The position numbers and the translations under genes were made by a program. The notes beneath the pieces are model-generated. The model saw only the letters and a list, made by a program, of their open reading frames with translations. It did not search any database and had not been told where the DNA came from. Below are positions 43,391 through 55,636 of a stretch of DNA of 64,000 bases, piece after piece. The stretch covers positions 224,252,739 to 224,316,738 of the forward strand of contig CM061919.1 of NCBI GenBank assembly GCA_031002005.1, read 5' to 3'. Every line of letters begins with the position of its first letter. Positions within the stretch are counted from its first letter, which is position 1. The DNA comes from Vandiemenella viatica (Eukaryota; Arthropoda; Insecta; Orthoptera; Morabidae).

Positions 43391-43752
43391 AAGGAACGTC
43401 CATAAACTACGTAGCTCGATTTTGGCCTCCTGTGAACCCCCTCCCCCCACGTAGCCCTAGGTGGCTTTTAGCCGCCCCCCTCTCTCCTCCCCCCTCCCGC
43501 ATGGCAAGTAGCTTTTACCCTATCGATTCCAGAGGACAGCTTGTACTGTTTCCTCTTGTCAGACTATCGTAAATTACATAAAGAGTATTCACAATCTGTT
43601 GGGTGTTTTGTACCTTACTTAAACTGTGACAAATAATATGAATGAGAAGCTACGTGCCTTGGTTCGGAACCCCTTCCCCCCTCATGTAGCATAGCGTAGC
43701 CCCCCCCCCCCCCCCCACCTAGACCAAACCAAGTAGTTTATGAACGCTCCCT
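43391..43752. mobile_element. MITE with CATAAACTAC ends
   Basis: Left end AAGGAACGTCCATAAACTAC and right end GTAGTTTATGAACGCTCCCT are imperfect inverted repeats. The centre is C-rich, including a run of 16 C at about 43,701-43,716. A related end lies in both arms of the palindrome (4173, 14,112-14,170). Superfamily unknown. Confidence 0.7.
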
Positions 43753-44182
43753 AAGAGAAAGCCAAACTAATATAAGTAACAACATAGTTTAATTCAGCAT
43801 TACTCGACCTATAACTAATATTTACCATATTCATGTGGACATAGTCCGATACAAAACTATCTCTTTCGTCAAAAGATCCTAGTTTTCCACATTGCGTGAT
43901 CGTGTCGGGTAGTCAGCGGTTTCATCACGGATGCGATACGAGTAACGAACCAGAGCTGGACCGGACGAGTCACGTGTGCCCTCGTTACGGATAATGCCGT
44001 TACAGCGGCCGAATTACTCGGCACCGAGCCAAACCTATCGGCATAACGCACTTTGCATCGAATCCATAACGCGCTCTTCAATTGGTGGACTCTGCACATG
44101 AATTCGGCACGTTAAGTCTGCGAATATTCACCACACAAAGTTTTATACTTGTAGATAACTGCCGCTTCGGAATTAGTACTTA
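43753..44182. other. unassigned DNA
   Basis: A GC-richer stretch at 43,890-44,060 gives a 76-codon minus-strand frame that I do not recognise. No repeat ends seen. Confidence 0.4.
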
Positions 44183-44972
44183 TTACTTTAATTTAATTTA
44201 ATTGCAATGGAGCGCACACACCGGAAGCAATTTCGCTACACACCCATTTATCCACCGCCCCTGTATTTACCCTCTAAAAATTTTAATTTCAAATTCATTC
44301 AACGTTTTTGGTATTTTATTCATCATTTTCCTTGATAACTTATTCCAATTCCTGACACCCTTACCTAAAAAAGATAAACTTCCTACACCCTTGTGCCTGA
44401 AATTGAGTGCCAGCTTGTGATCATGGTCACCTTTTACCTTCCATGCATTACTTTTCATTCTTTCACCAATATCTTACCACGCGCTATCACCAATATACGA
44501 CTTGTACACTCCCATGACCCTCTTCACCGTCCTCCTGTCTTCCAATGAATCCCATTCCAGTTCTTTCATCATATCTGTTAGTGATTGCGTTCTGCGGTAA
44601 TTTCCAGAAACAAACCTAGGAGCCTTTTTTTGCACCCTCTTCAATTCCTGTATTTGATACTCAAAATGTGGGTCCCACACTATACAAACACATTCGAGCA
44701 ATGGTCTGACCAAAGTTTTGTAACCCAATTCCTTTACTTCTCTCGTGCATCCCCTCATCCCTCTCTCCAACAAGTGAAGAATTTTGAAACCTTTTCCTAT
44801 TAACTGTTCAATGTGTCCCACCCAGTTACGCTTGTTATCATATGTAAGTATTCAACAAGCAATTCTTTCTCCACCTTATAATCATAATCAACGTTTAGTT
44901 TTTTATCTGTGTATCTAAAATGGTGACTCTTCTTTGCATTTATATTCTTCCCTTGTTTACCAAACCAACCAT
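44183..44972 (-). pseudogene. CR1-like LINE, C-terminal part and 3' end
   Basis: 44474-44821 reads HIEQLIGKGFKILHLLERGMRG and ELKRVQKKAPRFVSGNYRR; 44267-44458 reads GSLSFLGKGVRNWNKLSREMM-like blocks. A frame break lies between them. 3' end CCATTGCAATTAAATTAAAT at 44,183-44,215. Confidence 0.85.
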
Positions 44973-45983
44973 TTATATGGTTTATTTACAGGCAGAAAAT
45001 CAAGTACTTTAAAATTATGTATTGGTATTAAACAGACATAGAATCGAATTGGAAAGATCTGTAACCAAATTCTACAATTCCGTTACCGGAAAATGGACAT
45101 GTGGAAACCTGCAGAAACATTTATTCAATAGTTAGCATTTTCCCCTTTCTACCTAGACGATGTAACACCCTTCTCGGCGTACCGACCAATAGTTTTTTTT
45201 AATGACTAATTTGCATCATGGGAGGTCAGCCCCATTTTATATATATAATTAAGGCCCTTTTCTTCCGAATTTCGTTAAAATAAAATAACAGCACGTTACT
45301 ATTATTAAATGCCTTCGTATATTTCTTCAAATTTAATTTACAAAGCCAACTTCACAGCTAATCTCAATAATTCTAACACACACAGAGATTCTATAATCTT
45401 GTTAAATTCAACGATATTATTACATATATTTACTACATTATTATAAACACTACTGTCTGTGGAAGGCAGTTTAGAATTAAACATTTAGATCTCTTTTCTT
45501 ACAAATTATTTACAATTAGGAAATTAATAAACACAAAAAATAATCAATTAAGAATTATGATCAACAACCGTATTTGCCCCGTATACAACAGATATGTTAT
45601 AACGAGTGTCTGATATGGTTCAAAATTAACTCAGGAAATACCAGAATGCAGAAATATTAGATATAGTCAAACTAATTTAATTATTTAGAGTTTGATAGTT
45701 ACCTGACAATCGTGGAAAGTAACTTATAAAATGAGACTAAAAAAACATTATAATTATAGCTAAGCAACTATTTAAATAAATATACAAAGTTGAGCAGACA
45801 ATGCCCTAAGTTGGCAGGTGAAAAGGCGGCTTCATGAGGAGCGATATCCATAACCATACAACTTGACATCCAGGTGCTCAGTTCATGCCACAGCCTTCGG
45901 CCTTACCAAATTTAAATTATTCAAACTACGAGAAAAGGCACGGAGTGAGATATCTTGCACAATATGCATCGCAGTCGCAACGG
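44973..45983. other. unassigned AT-rich DNA
   Basis: No gene recognised. GAAAATGGACATGTGGAAAC near 45,085 and the following frame might be an old transposon scrap, but nothing supports a call. Confidence 0.4.
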
Positions 45984-46802
45984 CGAATCAGGATCAAAAC
46001 AAGACAAGACTGTGAACAGCTGCAGGGCAACCTGGAAAGAATATCTGACTGGGTAGCATGGAATGAAGATAAAAGCCAAGAAGAGTCAGCATATTAAAAA
46101 CTAAAAGTTTTTTTATGATTATAGGGTGGGGACAGAACTGCTTGTTGAAGGCAAATATTTGGGTATAATGTTTGATAATAAACTCAACTGGGCAGAACAC
46201 ATTGGGAAGTTGGTAGGAAAAGGTTTCAAAATCCTTCACTTGTTGGAGAGAGTGAAGAGGGATACCAGAGAAGTTAGGGAATTGAGTTACAAAAGATTGG
46301 TCAGACCATTGCTTCAACATTCATTCTGGTGTATTTTGGGACCAACATTTGGGGTAACAAATTCAGGAGTTGGAGGAGGTAAAAAGAAAAGCAGCTAGAT
46401 TTATTTGTGGAAAATATCGCAGGATCCAGTCAGCATCTGATATGATAAAGGAGCAGGATTGGGAGTGATTGGAAGACAGGAGGAGGGTGAAGAGGGTCAT
46501 GGGAGTGTATAAGGCGTATGTTGGTGAAGGGGGCTTGGATAGCACTCGATTTCATGCATAAGGGAGTCAGAAAATTTATTTTTGTGGGTCAGGAAATTAA
46601 ATAAATTACTGAGGGAACTGATGAATAATGAACAAAAAACGGTGAAGGAATTTAAAACTAAAACTCGTAAATCGCATAAGTAGATGAGGTGATGAATTTT
46701 AACACTCAGAGAATATAAGATAATAATAAAAAAAATCTTAGAAAGGGGTAATTAGATAACTAGGGAAACTGCCAGCGGCGCATGCGCTTTATCGCAATTG
46801 AT
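45984..46802 (+). pseudogene. CR1-like LINE, C-terminal part, decayed
   Basis: LQGNLERISDWVAWNEDKSQEES (45,995-46,095), then KYLGIMFDNKLNWAEHIGKL and LLERVKRDTREVREL (46126-46398), then fragmentary C-terminal blocks. The 3' end AACTGCCAGCGGCGCATGCG...GCAATTG is recognisable at 46,765-46,800 but the tail is lost. Confidence 0.8.
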
Positions 46803-47329
46803 CACTCATTTCAGTTGAATCTGCTCAGCCTCAGTTGTGGAGAGTAGAAGCAATTCTTCCTGTGCAACACCTTATACAATCAACGGCAAACTGATCGAGG
46901 TAGGCTGTATCCTGAACATTTTGAGAAAGAATTATGAATTCCCACGATGCCCTGCGGTGTTGACGATGCCCATTCTGCTCTTCAGCTATCCATAGGATTT
47001 ACGGAGTTGGTTGCTAGACTTACAACAGCTTTCCATGCACGGCGGCGTGACTTGAGTCGAGTTTTATATTGCCTAGTGATGAGAAGCGTCTTATTGTTCA
47101 GAATTCTCGACCACACTTGGGTAAGGACCTTTTGCCTTCTGATGTTAGGTGGTGGGATGTTGTTGAGCACTTTATTTTCTATACTGTCCCATTGCCATTA
47201 GTAACTTTACGGTTATTTTTCAGGTTGGGTGGTTTTTGGAGGGACACATTTTCATTTCACACTGGGGGAAAAATGGCTATGGACGCCGTCGGCGCCCTTA
47301 TCTTAAAAACCCCCCAAGGGTTCGTGTGG

Positions 47330-47960
47330 TCAGTTGGGGATCATCGTCGTAATCAGCTGTGTTAGGAGCTGGACGATTTTCCCCAACTGATTGTCGGGTT
47401 TCTGGTGGCAGTCATGGCCGCAGCAGTTTTGATTCTGGTGGTGAACCTCTGCTTGGCTCTGTGGTAGTGGTCTGTGGCAGCTTGGATGACCGAAGGTTGA
47501 ATTTCTGATGTTCTTTTCTCGGCGATATTCTTCTTCTGCAGTATGGGTGTGGTTAGGTTGGTGTCGTCTTCTCTCAGCAGAGGCTTGCAGTTTCTTCTTG
47601 ACAGCGCATCCACCATAGCACGCCGCATGATCACCCCCACAGTTTGAACATGTCGGCGTTTCTTCACGCGGATGCGTGCAGACCACAACGCTGTGGGTTC
47701 CCCCGCAGCAGACACACCGCACTTGGTTGTTGCACTCCGTTGCCTGATGCCAGAACCCTTGACAACGGAAGCATTAGCTGATCGTGGTTGAATTCTTCTG
47801 AACATTCCTGGATGTTTGATCTTCTCTTTGTTGTCTGGCTTCCGCTGGTTGCTTGGCTGCTGGCTCGGTCGGGAGTAGGCTCTGTATAGCTTCCGATTGT
47901 GACGTGAGTTTCTCATCTTGCCGAGAGACGTTGGATTTCACGGTTCCGGTAGCTGCTTGG
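47330..47960 (-). pseudogene. Jockey-type ORF1 (gag) fragment with three zinc knuckles
   Basis: On the minus strand, frames carry CFRCQGFWHQATEC (CCHC), then CVCCGGTHSVVVC and CSNCGGDHAACYGGC, the triple knuckle usual in Jockey/I-type gag proteins. A linker and a C-terminal IVQLLTQLITTMI helix follow. No matching RT is seen nearby, so this is a gag-only fragment. 46,803-47,329 downstream has no recognisable content. A hAT MITE lies in its upstream flank at 48,273. Confidence 0.8.
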
Positions 47961-48272
47961 TCCTTTGTTGCTTGATCCTCATTTTGCAGAGGACTATCGG
48001 GGTGCTTGGACTCGTCTTGGTTTCTTCGCCCACCGAGGCGGTTGATGGCTGACTCGGTGGCCAGCCAGTGGATATATGTAGGTAGAAGTGAGCCAGTTAT
48101 GAGCTCATTGTTTGGCGAAGCTGAACGTACAGTACACTAACTTGGTGTTAGAGCCTTCGGAACACACAGTAGAGCAGTTATTCAGCTGTGGAATGAACAA
48201 AGGACAAGGCTGTTGTTCGTAATGTATTCGCATCACCTCCCCATGCAGCTCCTGCCAGTCCTTGAAATAGAT

Positions 48273-48938
48273 TAGCGGTTCCTAACCTTTATTGGCACAC
48301 GACCCATTTTTAAGTTTAAAAAAATTTCGCAACCCACCTAATATGAGAGTCTATCTAATATCAGAATGGGAGATATTGTATGACCCCGATATACTATCGA
48401 CTATCCTATCCTACGAAAAGGCAAATTTTCGTACGAAGGATATACTATCAATAAAAACAAGAATTGATATTCCATAAAACAACAAACATATTATTGACCG
48501 GGAGGCGGCTGCACAGTCCATCACCTCATCAATTTGACTGCTGAAATTCTACGATTAGAAAGAAGTAACTTGATCAGCATATTAAAATGCAACTGGTCTG
48601 CCAAGTCGCTATTTGGTGGAGCAGTAGAGCGGGGAGGGAGAGGGGGTGTTCAAGTGTTGTCATAACGATTGCGCGATTGCTGCCTCTGCTATATCTCACA
48701 ACGAGGTCATTGCATAATATCGGCTGACTGTTTAAGAAAACTTTTTTTTCTCACTGTTTTTTAATATAAGCTAATAGCTTTCATGATTATTGCACTTGTA
48801 AAATGTCGTGTTATATTTTTTTAAATAGATGAAATAAAAGATATATTTTTGTGGCAAAAACCTCTATTGTTCCGCGACCCACCAAAACTCACGCCGCGAC
48901 CCACCAGTCGGTCGCGACCCATTGGTTGGGAACCGCTG
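48273..48938. mobile_element. hAT-type MITE (666 bp) with 8-bp target duplication
   Basis: Left end TAGCGGTTCCTAACC and right end GGTTGGGAACCGCTG are inverted repeats (CAGCGGTTCC type, usual for hAT). Perfect duplication AAATAGAT at 48265-48272 and 48939-48946. The right end contains repeated CGCGACCCACC units. No transposase. Confidence 0.93.
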
Positions 48939-48946
48939 AAATAGAT

Positions 48947-49889
48947 TGTTCCGACTTTTAAACTTGACAGCTGTATTCTGAAGGTGCCTTTTATAACTGA
49001 GGGACCTGTCTGGTGTTATTCCCGGATATTTTGGTCACACTAATGAAATATACTTTCAAATTTTCTTGTAGTAAAAAATAAATTTAGGTGAAATTTTGTA
49101 AAACAAATTTGTAATGCTACAAACAGCAAATAGTAGCGAGACAGAAAGCACACACGAAAAAAACCTTGCCCAGGGTGTAGATCGAACCTGTGGTAATAAT
49201 CACAGGAGTACGACGCAACGTCTCAAAATACATACATAAGAAACAGAAATACAAATTCCGCTGCAGTTAATACACATATGTATGAAGAGATGAGCCAGGC
49301 ATCGAATACCATAAAAGAGACAATTTAAAAAGCTTAAGAACATAAGAATCTTTCTTTAATGATTACCATAGCATTTAATAATTTCATTATAACGAGGTGG
49401 AACAAATAAACTTTGTAGAGACAATTACAAGCCATTAAGTGGACTATAATGATTACTATTGGCTTACAATATCTGCATAAGCGAATTATGTTTCAACGAA
49501 TACATAACGAATATAATTACATAGTAAACCTAGTTTCCATGAGTGGTAAGCATGTCTGTAAACATTAATTCCCGCTGAGTGGATGGGAGGAACATCAAAT
49601 CGTATTCACACTGTGTGATAATGAGATTACAGACGTAGATATAAAACACAATACGTGATGTAAAAACTCCGTGACTGGTTGCTAACACCCGATCCTTATC
49701 AGACTTTATTGTCACACGTGCACCATTTGCTCGACAAATAATGAAGAGAGTAACACGAGAAATAGACCTCAATTCGCAGATGGATTAATATAAAGCTTTT
49801 ACGACGAGATGATGCCGGCACAGCATTTCATCGCAGAAATATAGCGTGTAAACACTGTATTCTCTCGCCTCGATACCCGTCAGCGTTAT
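48947..49889. other. unassigned DNA
   Basis: No gene recognised. A weak minus-strand tRNA-like motif (GGTTCGATCTACACCC near 49,180) could be an old SINE. Confidence 0.4.
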
Positions 49890-51010
49890 ACATTACTGTT
49901 TGTGAAAATTGCAGCACCCAGAAGGAATGGTCTGAATATCTCCAAAATCAGAGGATGTGTGGAACTAGGAAACCCATAATAAGTGATTAATATTGCAGAG
50001 AAATGGCGTGCACATAGGCCCAGTAGCACCCTCTTTTGTGTGACCGGACAAGTTGTGTTACGTCACGCTCAGCCGTCGAACGAAGTGGAAACGCGCAAAC
50101 AAGTGGTCTTATGACTCATCGACATCGAAGGGCGCAATATAAGCTTGTGGGTGAGTTCGAACGTGGCAGAATGATTGATCTCCGGGAGACGGGTTTGTCG
50201 TACCGTGACATTGCGTCTTGTACAGAGCACGCTGCTACGACAGTGATGCGTGTGTGGAACCAGTAGATAGAAGACGGTCGTGTATAGCGGTGAACAGGAT
50301 CTGTGACCACAGGGCGAGAGGACCGCCATCTTTTCCGTATGACCGTAAACGACAGAACAGCTTCGTCAACAATGCCGGCTCGACGTTGAACTACTGCAAC
50401 AGGTGTTGTTGACATGTCTTCGTCAATTGTTCCACGCCATCTGCTAGAACTAGACTGGTGGCACGCATGTCATTGCTGGCTTCCATTAAACCAGAAACCA
50501 CGAACCCTTGAGATTACAATGTGAGCACCGTTACTGGAAGTGACAAAATGTGGCTTCAACAAGTCGTACAGCGATGGCTGCAGACCTGTTAGACGCTACC
50601 GTAATAAACGCAATCGGACAGACTGCATCTTTGAATGGCATAGTGGACACACGCCAAGTGTGATGGTTTGGCGTGCCATTAGCTATATAATGCGTTCACA
50701 CCACGTACGTGTTGAGAGCATGTTGAGCAGGAACTGCTACATCAGGGCAAGTCTTCTTTGAAGAACGACGGGTGCCGCCTGGCATATCGTCCATCGAACA
50801 TGTATAGGATATGGTCGGTCAGGAATTTCTTCGTTCTCGCCTTCCTGCAACCGCTTTCAATGCTTTTTGAACGAGCCTACAAAACGCATGGTAGTTTTAC
50901 CAAACAGCATTTCCAGGATCTGTTTGATTCCATGCCACGAAGTTTAGAGACTGACTGCAAGATGTGGCAGATTCACACAGTACTGAATTCTCAGTCAAAG
51001 TTCATGTACA
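49890..51010 (+). pseudogene. decayed Tc1-like transposon and transposase
   Basis: The frame at 50036-50266 contains YKLVGEFERGRMIDLRETGLSYRDIASCT, a Tc1-type helix-turn-helix start. Later frames carry VTKCGFNKSYSDGC and GHTPSVMVWRAISY, and the HVRVESMLSRNCYI region of the DDE domain, in changing frames with stops. The left flank CAGCACCCAGAAGGAATGG (49,913) resembles a Tc1 end; the right end is not recognised. Inactive. Confidence 0.75.
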
Positions 51011-53951
51011 ATACTGTAATTTGTCAATTGCGCGTTGTCTCGTCCCTAATCTATGGAATAAATTTAATTGTAATCGCATGTCACCTTGAAGTTAAAATTT
51101 TCTCAAACAGTAGTGTATTAATATTCAACGCCGGTTAAAACGTCGTTCTTCTGCTAATGGATGTTTGCTTTTCGCATTTTTCTGTGCTTAAAAGTCATTA
51201 AAAATCCATTTCCTGCAAGGCTTGAAGGCAATTAACTGAGCTAAATGAATTCCGCAGTCTTTGAATCTGGGAATCTGAGAATTGGGGGCTCTGCTAATAC
51301 AACTGAAAGATGTGTTGGAAAGGTGCTTTAAGTTACAACTTAAGTCGCCAATACTAAATTTTCTCTGTAAATACCTATTTCGGAAAGAGTGGTTTTGAAA
51401 ACCCGACACAAACAAAGCTTACAATCTCGACTGACATGAAACGGGTTTCCAATAATTTATTAGTAATTTCCGGTTGCAGTTGTTTACATTTTTTATGATT
51501 TATCAGTGAAATATGATGCTTTAGAAAGTATGGCACATCATGAAGAAACAAATGCGCTTAGTTTCCAAAGCGTAATGTTCTTTATTAATACAAATTGTGA
51601 AGTGGGAAGAATATATTTGTGGACGTGATGAATACCTGTAAGTGATATTGCAGGCAGTGGACTTTCAAAATGAAAGTCTGTACGGTGCCGGAACTGATAA
51701 TTTACATGTAGCATAAATTTTCGCATAGGACCTGAGGACTTTCGTCCACATGAAGTTACAGACAATGTAAATCAGTGCCAGGTCTGTCTGTCGGCCAGGG
51801 ACGTGGAACATTAATGCCGAAGGTTTGACGCGTGTAAGCTCAGACATGTCCTTAAAAATATGTTTCTTGGAAAGTGCGTTTTTCCGCACTCAAAGTAATT
51901 CAATCGATTTGTTGAGGCAATGTGAAACAATCACCAAACCTGATTCTGTGCGCGGTAACGAACTGTTGTTTCCGTTACTTGTTTACCAATGGGGAATAGC
52001 TAGTATTTCCCAGCGATTGCGTTGTTTTTTTGTTTTGTTTTTTAAGTTATCCCTCCACCAAACGAAACGAGAGAAAACCCGGGTGAGCTGTTGCAAAACG
52101 AGGAGAATCACTCGATTTCGTTTCCGCCTTCGAGTGGTCAAACATCTAACAGAGTCCTATCAACGGGAGCAGACAGCAACAGAACTCTGAGGTCACACAA
52201 TGTCACGCTGTTAACATTCATTGAGCGACGAAGTCCTGGAGACTGCTGTCCTCGTCCCACACTGTTACAAGATGCTGCTTACCTCCCACCAGTGCGATAA
52301 ATGTCCAAAACAATTAAAACCTTGCCTGCAAACGACCTTTTCGATGAAAATTTACACAAGAGTCTCATCTACTTAATTCAAATACAAAATGACTGTGATT
52401 TGTCAAATTTAATCTCAACTCATAAAATCGTCAGTGTATTTTTGTTTTCAGCATCAAATAAAAATCCCTTCGATATACTGTATTAAGTCATTCTTGCTAA
52501 TCGCAGCTTAGTTATGAAATTTATAAAGTCTGCTATGCAATTAACGGCTACCTTTCAATATATTAATAAAATTAATAATAATTACAATTTTAATGAAACA
52601 CATCCCTTTTAACCTTTTTCTTTCCAATTCGAAAATCTGGTTAATACCACTCGGGACGCGTTTTTAATATATCTAATGGGAGAGTTCATGACAACCGTAA
52701 TGAGCAACCATGTGAAGCGATTTAATAGCGGCAGCTGCTTCCAAGACGGTATTATTGGACATAAACTTCTTTTACCCAATTTTAGAGAAAAAATTAAGAC
52801 ACAATTATTATGCTTACGAAGTATCGATATCATTTGATAGTAAACATATTACAAATATGAAACTTTTTGTGCAACATCGAAAAACTCTACTATCGTGGCT
52901 TGAACGACTAACTTTAGTTAAAATTTGAAATAATCACGACGCAAATACGATTGACAACTGAAAATTAGGAATATAAATTGAAGAATGGCATTCAGAAGAG
53001 TTTGCTGTTAGTTATTCCACGTAGAATTGTTACCTTGTATAATGTAATTCGAACGACTGCTAAAGTATTGTGGTAATTTCCCCCCCTCCCCACCCCCGCC
53101 ATCCCCACCAGTATTGAGTTATAAAGCAACAACTGAAAAACAAAGTTATTATCGCACGAAAATAATCGAAGTGAATATATTTGGTCAGTGGTTGTATTAA
53201 ATTCCCAAAGTTTGATGGCGTGACAGGTGTTGGCGCTTTAGTTTGACTGTGCACTGTGTAAGGTTTCCGCTGGGAGTTTTCCCATTTAGTAACAGGAGTA
53301 CTCCCCCTTATACACCCCCACTACCCCCTCCCACACCCACACACACACACACGCACACACACTCGCAGCCACTGTTAATAGCAGCGTACACTATTAATGC
53401 CCAATCGTGCAATACGAAACATGAATTGCGTTTTCATCCCCAGACTGTGGGTTAATCAGCCGACAACACATCCATCAAGTCGACATCACCGTGGTAATGA
53501 CTATACGATCACCCAAACAACGGACGCGAGATAACAGGCACCACCCTGATACGGCTCCAGTATTGGCTCTTGGAGTGACAATTCCAGTTCCATAGGCCTA
53601 CTGCACAATTACGTAATGTGTCCACCACAGAGGGAACTAATATACTAGTATAATGGCGAGCTACTTGAATTTAGTAAGGAAAACAGCTTCTTTGTAACGT
53701 CATGCTTTTTAATGTATGTACAATTATAATGTACTGAAGTACCAAAATCATCGCAATCCTCCCAATATCCGGTCAGCTCCACTTTTGCCCAACGAAGTGC
53801 AGAAACTCGAAGTGGCATTGACTCAACAAGTCATCGGAAGTCTGCTGAAGAACTATTCAGCCATGCTTCTTCTACAGCCGTCCATAATTACGAAACTGAA
53901 TCCGATGCACGGTATTGTACAAGAACTAGCCTTTCGAACAAGTCCCAAATA
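51011..53951. other. largest unassigned stretch (2.9 kb)
   Basis: No gene, transposon end or SINE recognised. Contains a C-rich run at 53,079-53,110 and a (CA)n run at 53,331-53,364. Open frames stay under about 125 codons and have no recognisable motifs. Confidence 0.5.
53331..53364. repeat. (CA)n microsatellite
   Basis: Runs of CA interrupted once by CG, directly after a C-rich segment. Confidence 0.9.
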
Positions 53952-55004
53952 TAATATTTAATTAAATTGCGATGGAGCGCATGCCCCGGTGGCAATATCC
54001 CTAAACACCCATCTTCTCCCTGTCCTACACCCACCTACATTTGCCCACTGCAAACTTTCATCGTTTTTTGTAAATTATTCATCATTTCTCTTGGTAACTT
54101 ATTCCAATCCCTGACACCCTTACTCAAAAAAGAACATCTTCCTACACCCTTGTGACTGAAATCGAGTGCCTGCTTGTGGTCTTGTTCATCTTTTCTACTT
54201 TTAATTCTTACACCAATATCTTTCAATGCCTCATCAGTCATCACCAATATACGACTTGTACACTCCCATGACCCTCTCCACTCTCTTCCTGTCATCCAAT
54301 CAAACCCATTCCAGCTCTTTTATAATATCTGTTACTGATTGCATTCTGCCGTAATTTACAGAAACAAATCTAGCAGCCCTTTTTTGCACCCTCTCCAACT
54401 CCTGTATTTGAATCGCAAAATGTGGGCCCCATACTACACTACCATATTCAAGCAATGGTCTGACCAAAGTTTTGTAACACAATTCCTTTACTTCTCTCGT
54501 GCATCTCCTCATCACTCTCTCCAACAAGTGCAGAATTTTGAAAGCTTTTCCCACCATCTGACCAATGTGTCCAGCCCAGTTAAGCTTGTTATCAAATGTA
54601 ATGCCAAGGTATTTACATTTCAAGTCTCCAGCAAGCAATTCTTTCCCCACCTTATATTCATAATTAACCTTTTGTTTTTTATTTGTGTATCTAATTAGCT
54701 GACTCTTCTTTGCATTATCTTCATCCTATGTTTACCAACCCAACTAGATATCCTGTCCAGATCACCCTGCAGCTGTTTACAATTCTTATCATACTGCATT
54801 TTATACCCTAACTTTATTTTTTCTACATTTTAAAAATTCTTCTACCCAATAAGTCACTTTCTCATCCACTCCAATAGTTTTTACCTTATTTACTACCATT
54901 TTATGGCTCATTATGTCAAAAGCCTTTGAAAGATCTAGTGCTACACTATCAATTTGGCCTCCCTTGTCCATTTCATCTGAAATATGTTGCACATATCCCA
55001 CCAG
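53952..55004 (-). pseudogene. CR1-like LINE with internal deletion
   Basis: 54300-54650 reads KCKYLGITFDNKLNWAGHIG, RRCTREVKELCYKTLVRPLL and KRAARFVSVNYGRMQS. 54035-54295 holds the C-terminus with KGVRDWNKLPREMMNN. Upstream, 54801-55001 holds VALDLSKAFDIMSHKMV of the RT domain. The segment with the catalytic box is missing: the sequence jumps near 54,790 from the ISSWV-type block to the WVEEFLK block. 3' end CCATCGCAATTTAATTAAAT at 53,952-53,975. Confidence 0.87.
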
Positions 55005-55345
55005 CTGAGATTATGTTCACTTGGATTCATGTCTGGCGATTTAGGCGGACAAATCATTCTCTGAAATTGTTCAGAATATTCCTAAAACCAATTTTGAATG
55101 ATTTCAGCTCGGTGACAAGGCGTATTGTCGTGCAGGAAAAGTGCGTCTTTATTTGAGAGCATAAAGGCAGTGAATGGCTGCAAATGGTCTCCAAGTAGCA
55201 GAACATAATCGTTTGCAATCAATGGTCGGTTCAGTTTGAGCAGCAAACCCATCCATGTCATTTGAACACAGCCCATAGCAGGATTAAGCCACCACCAGCT
55301 TTCTCAGTGCTTTCCTGACAACCAGAATCCATGACGTAAAATTGT
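55005..55345 (-). pseudogene. Tc1-like transposase fragment
   Basis: The minus-strand frame reads RPLIANDYVLLLGDHLQPF, then DALFLHDNTPCHRAEIIQNWF-stop, continuing EQFQRMICPPKSPDMNP. This is the second catalytic Asp region and the approach to the Glu of a Tc1 DDE domain. Both ends are missing. It abuts the 5' truncated LINE at 55,004. Confidence 0.8.
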
Positions 55346-55451
55346 CAAATCATACTGTAAGTTAGGAGGATAATACCTCTAATTACGTTCAATTAAATAA
55401 CTATTCCTTTGTTAACATGCATGTTAATTTAAGTAACAATCTTTTTGTCAC

Positions 55452-55636
55452 ACCGAGATTGGTGGGTGAACGGTTAACGCTCTGGTCTCGCATTCTGGAG
55501 GAAGCGGGTTCGAATCCTCGTCCGGACATCCAGATTTGGGTTTTCCATAGTTTCCCCAAATCGCTCCAGGCGAATGCGCAGATGCTTCCTTTAAAAAGGC
55601 CAATGACGAATTCCTTCCCGTTCCTTGTCCTCAGTT
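55452..55636 (+). repeat. SINE family 1, 5' part, split by an LTR retrotransposon
   Basis: Head ACCGAGATTGGTGGGTGAAC, B box GGTTCGAATCCTCG, body TTTGGGTTTTCCATAG, then CCCGTTCCTTGTCCTCAGTT, where the LTR element begins. The rest of the same SINE is at 60,555-60,620. Confidence 0.93.

Noticed and set aside
49165..49210. Minus-strand tRNA-like B box GGTTCGATCTACACCC
   Set aside because: No A box at the right distance and no SINE body around it.
51188..51889. Several 70-75 codon minus-strand frames
   Set aside because: No motifs, no shared order with any transposon, and stops on all sides; likely chance.
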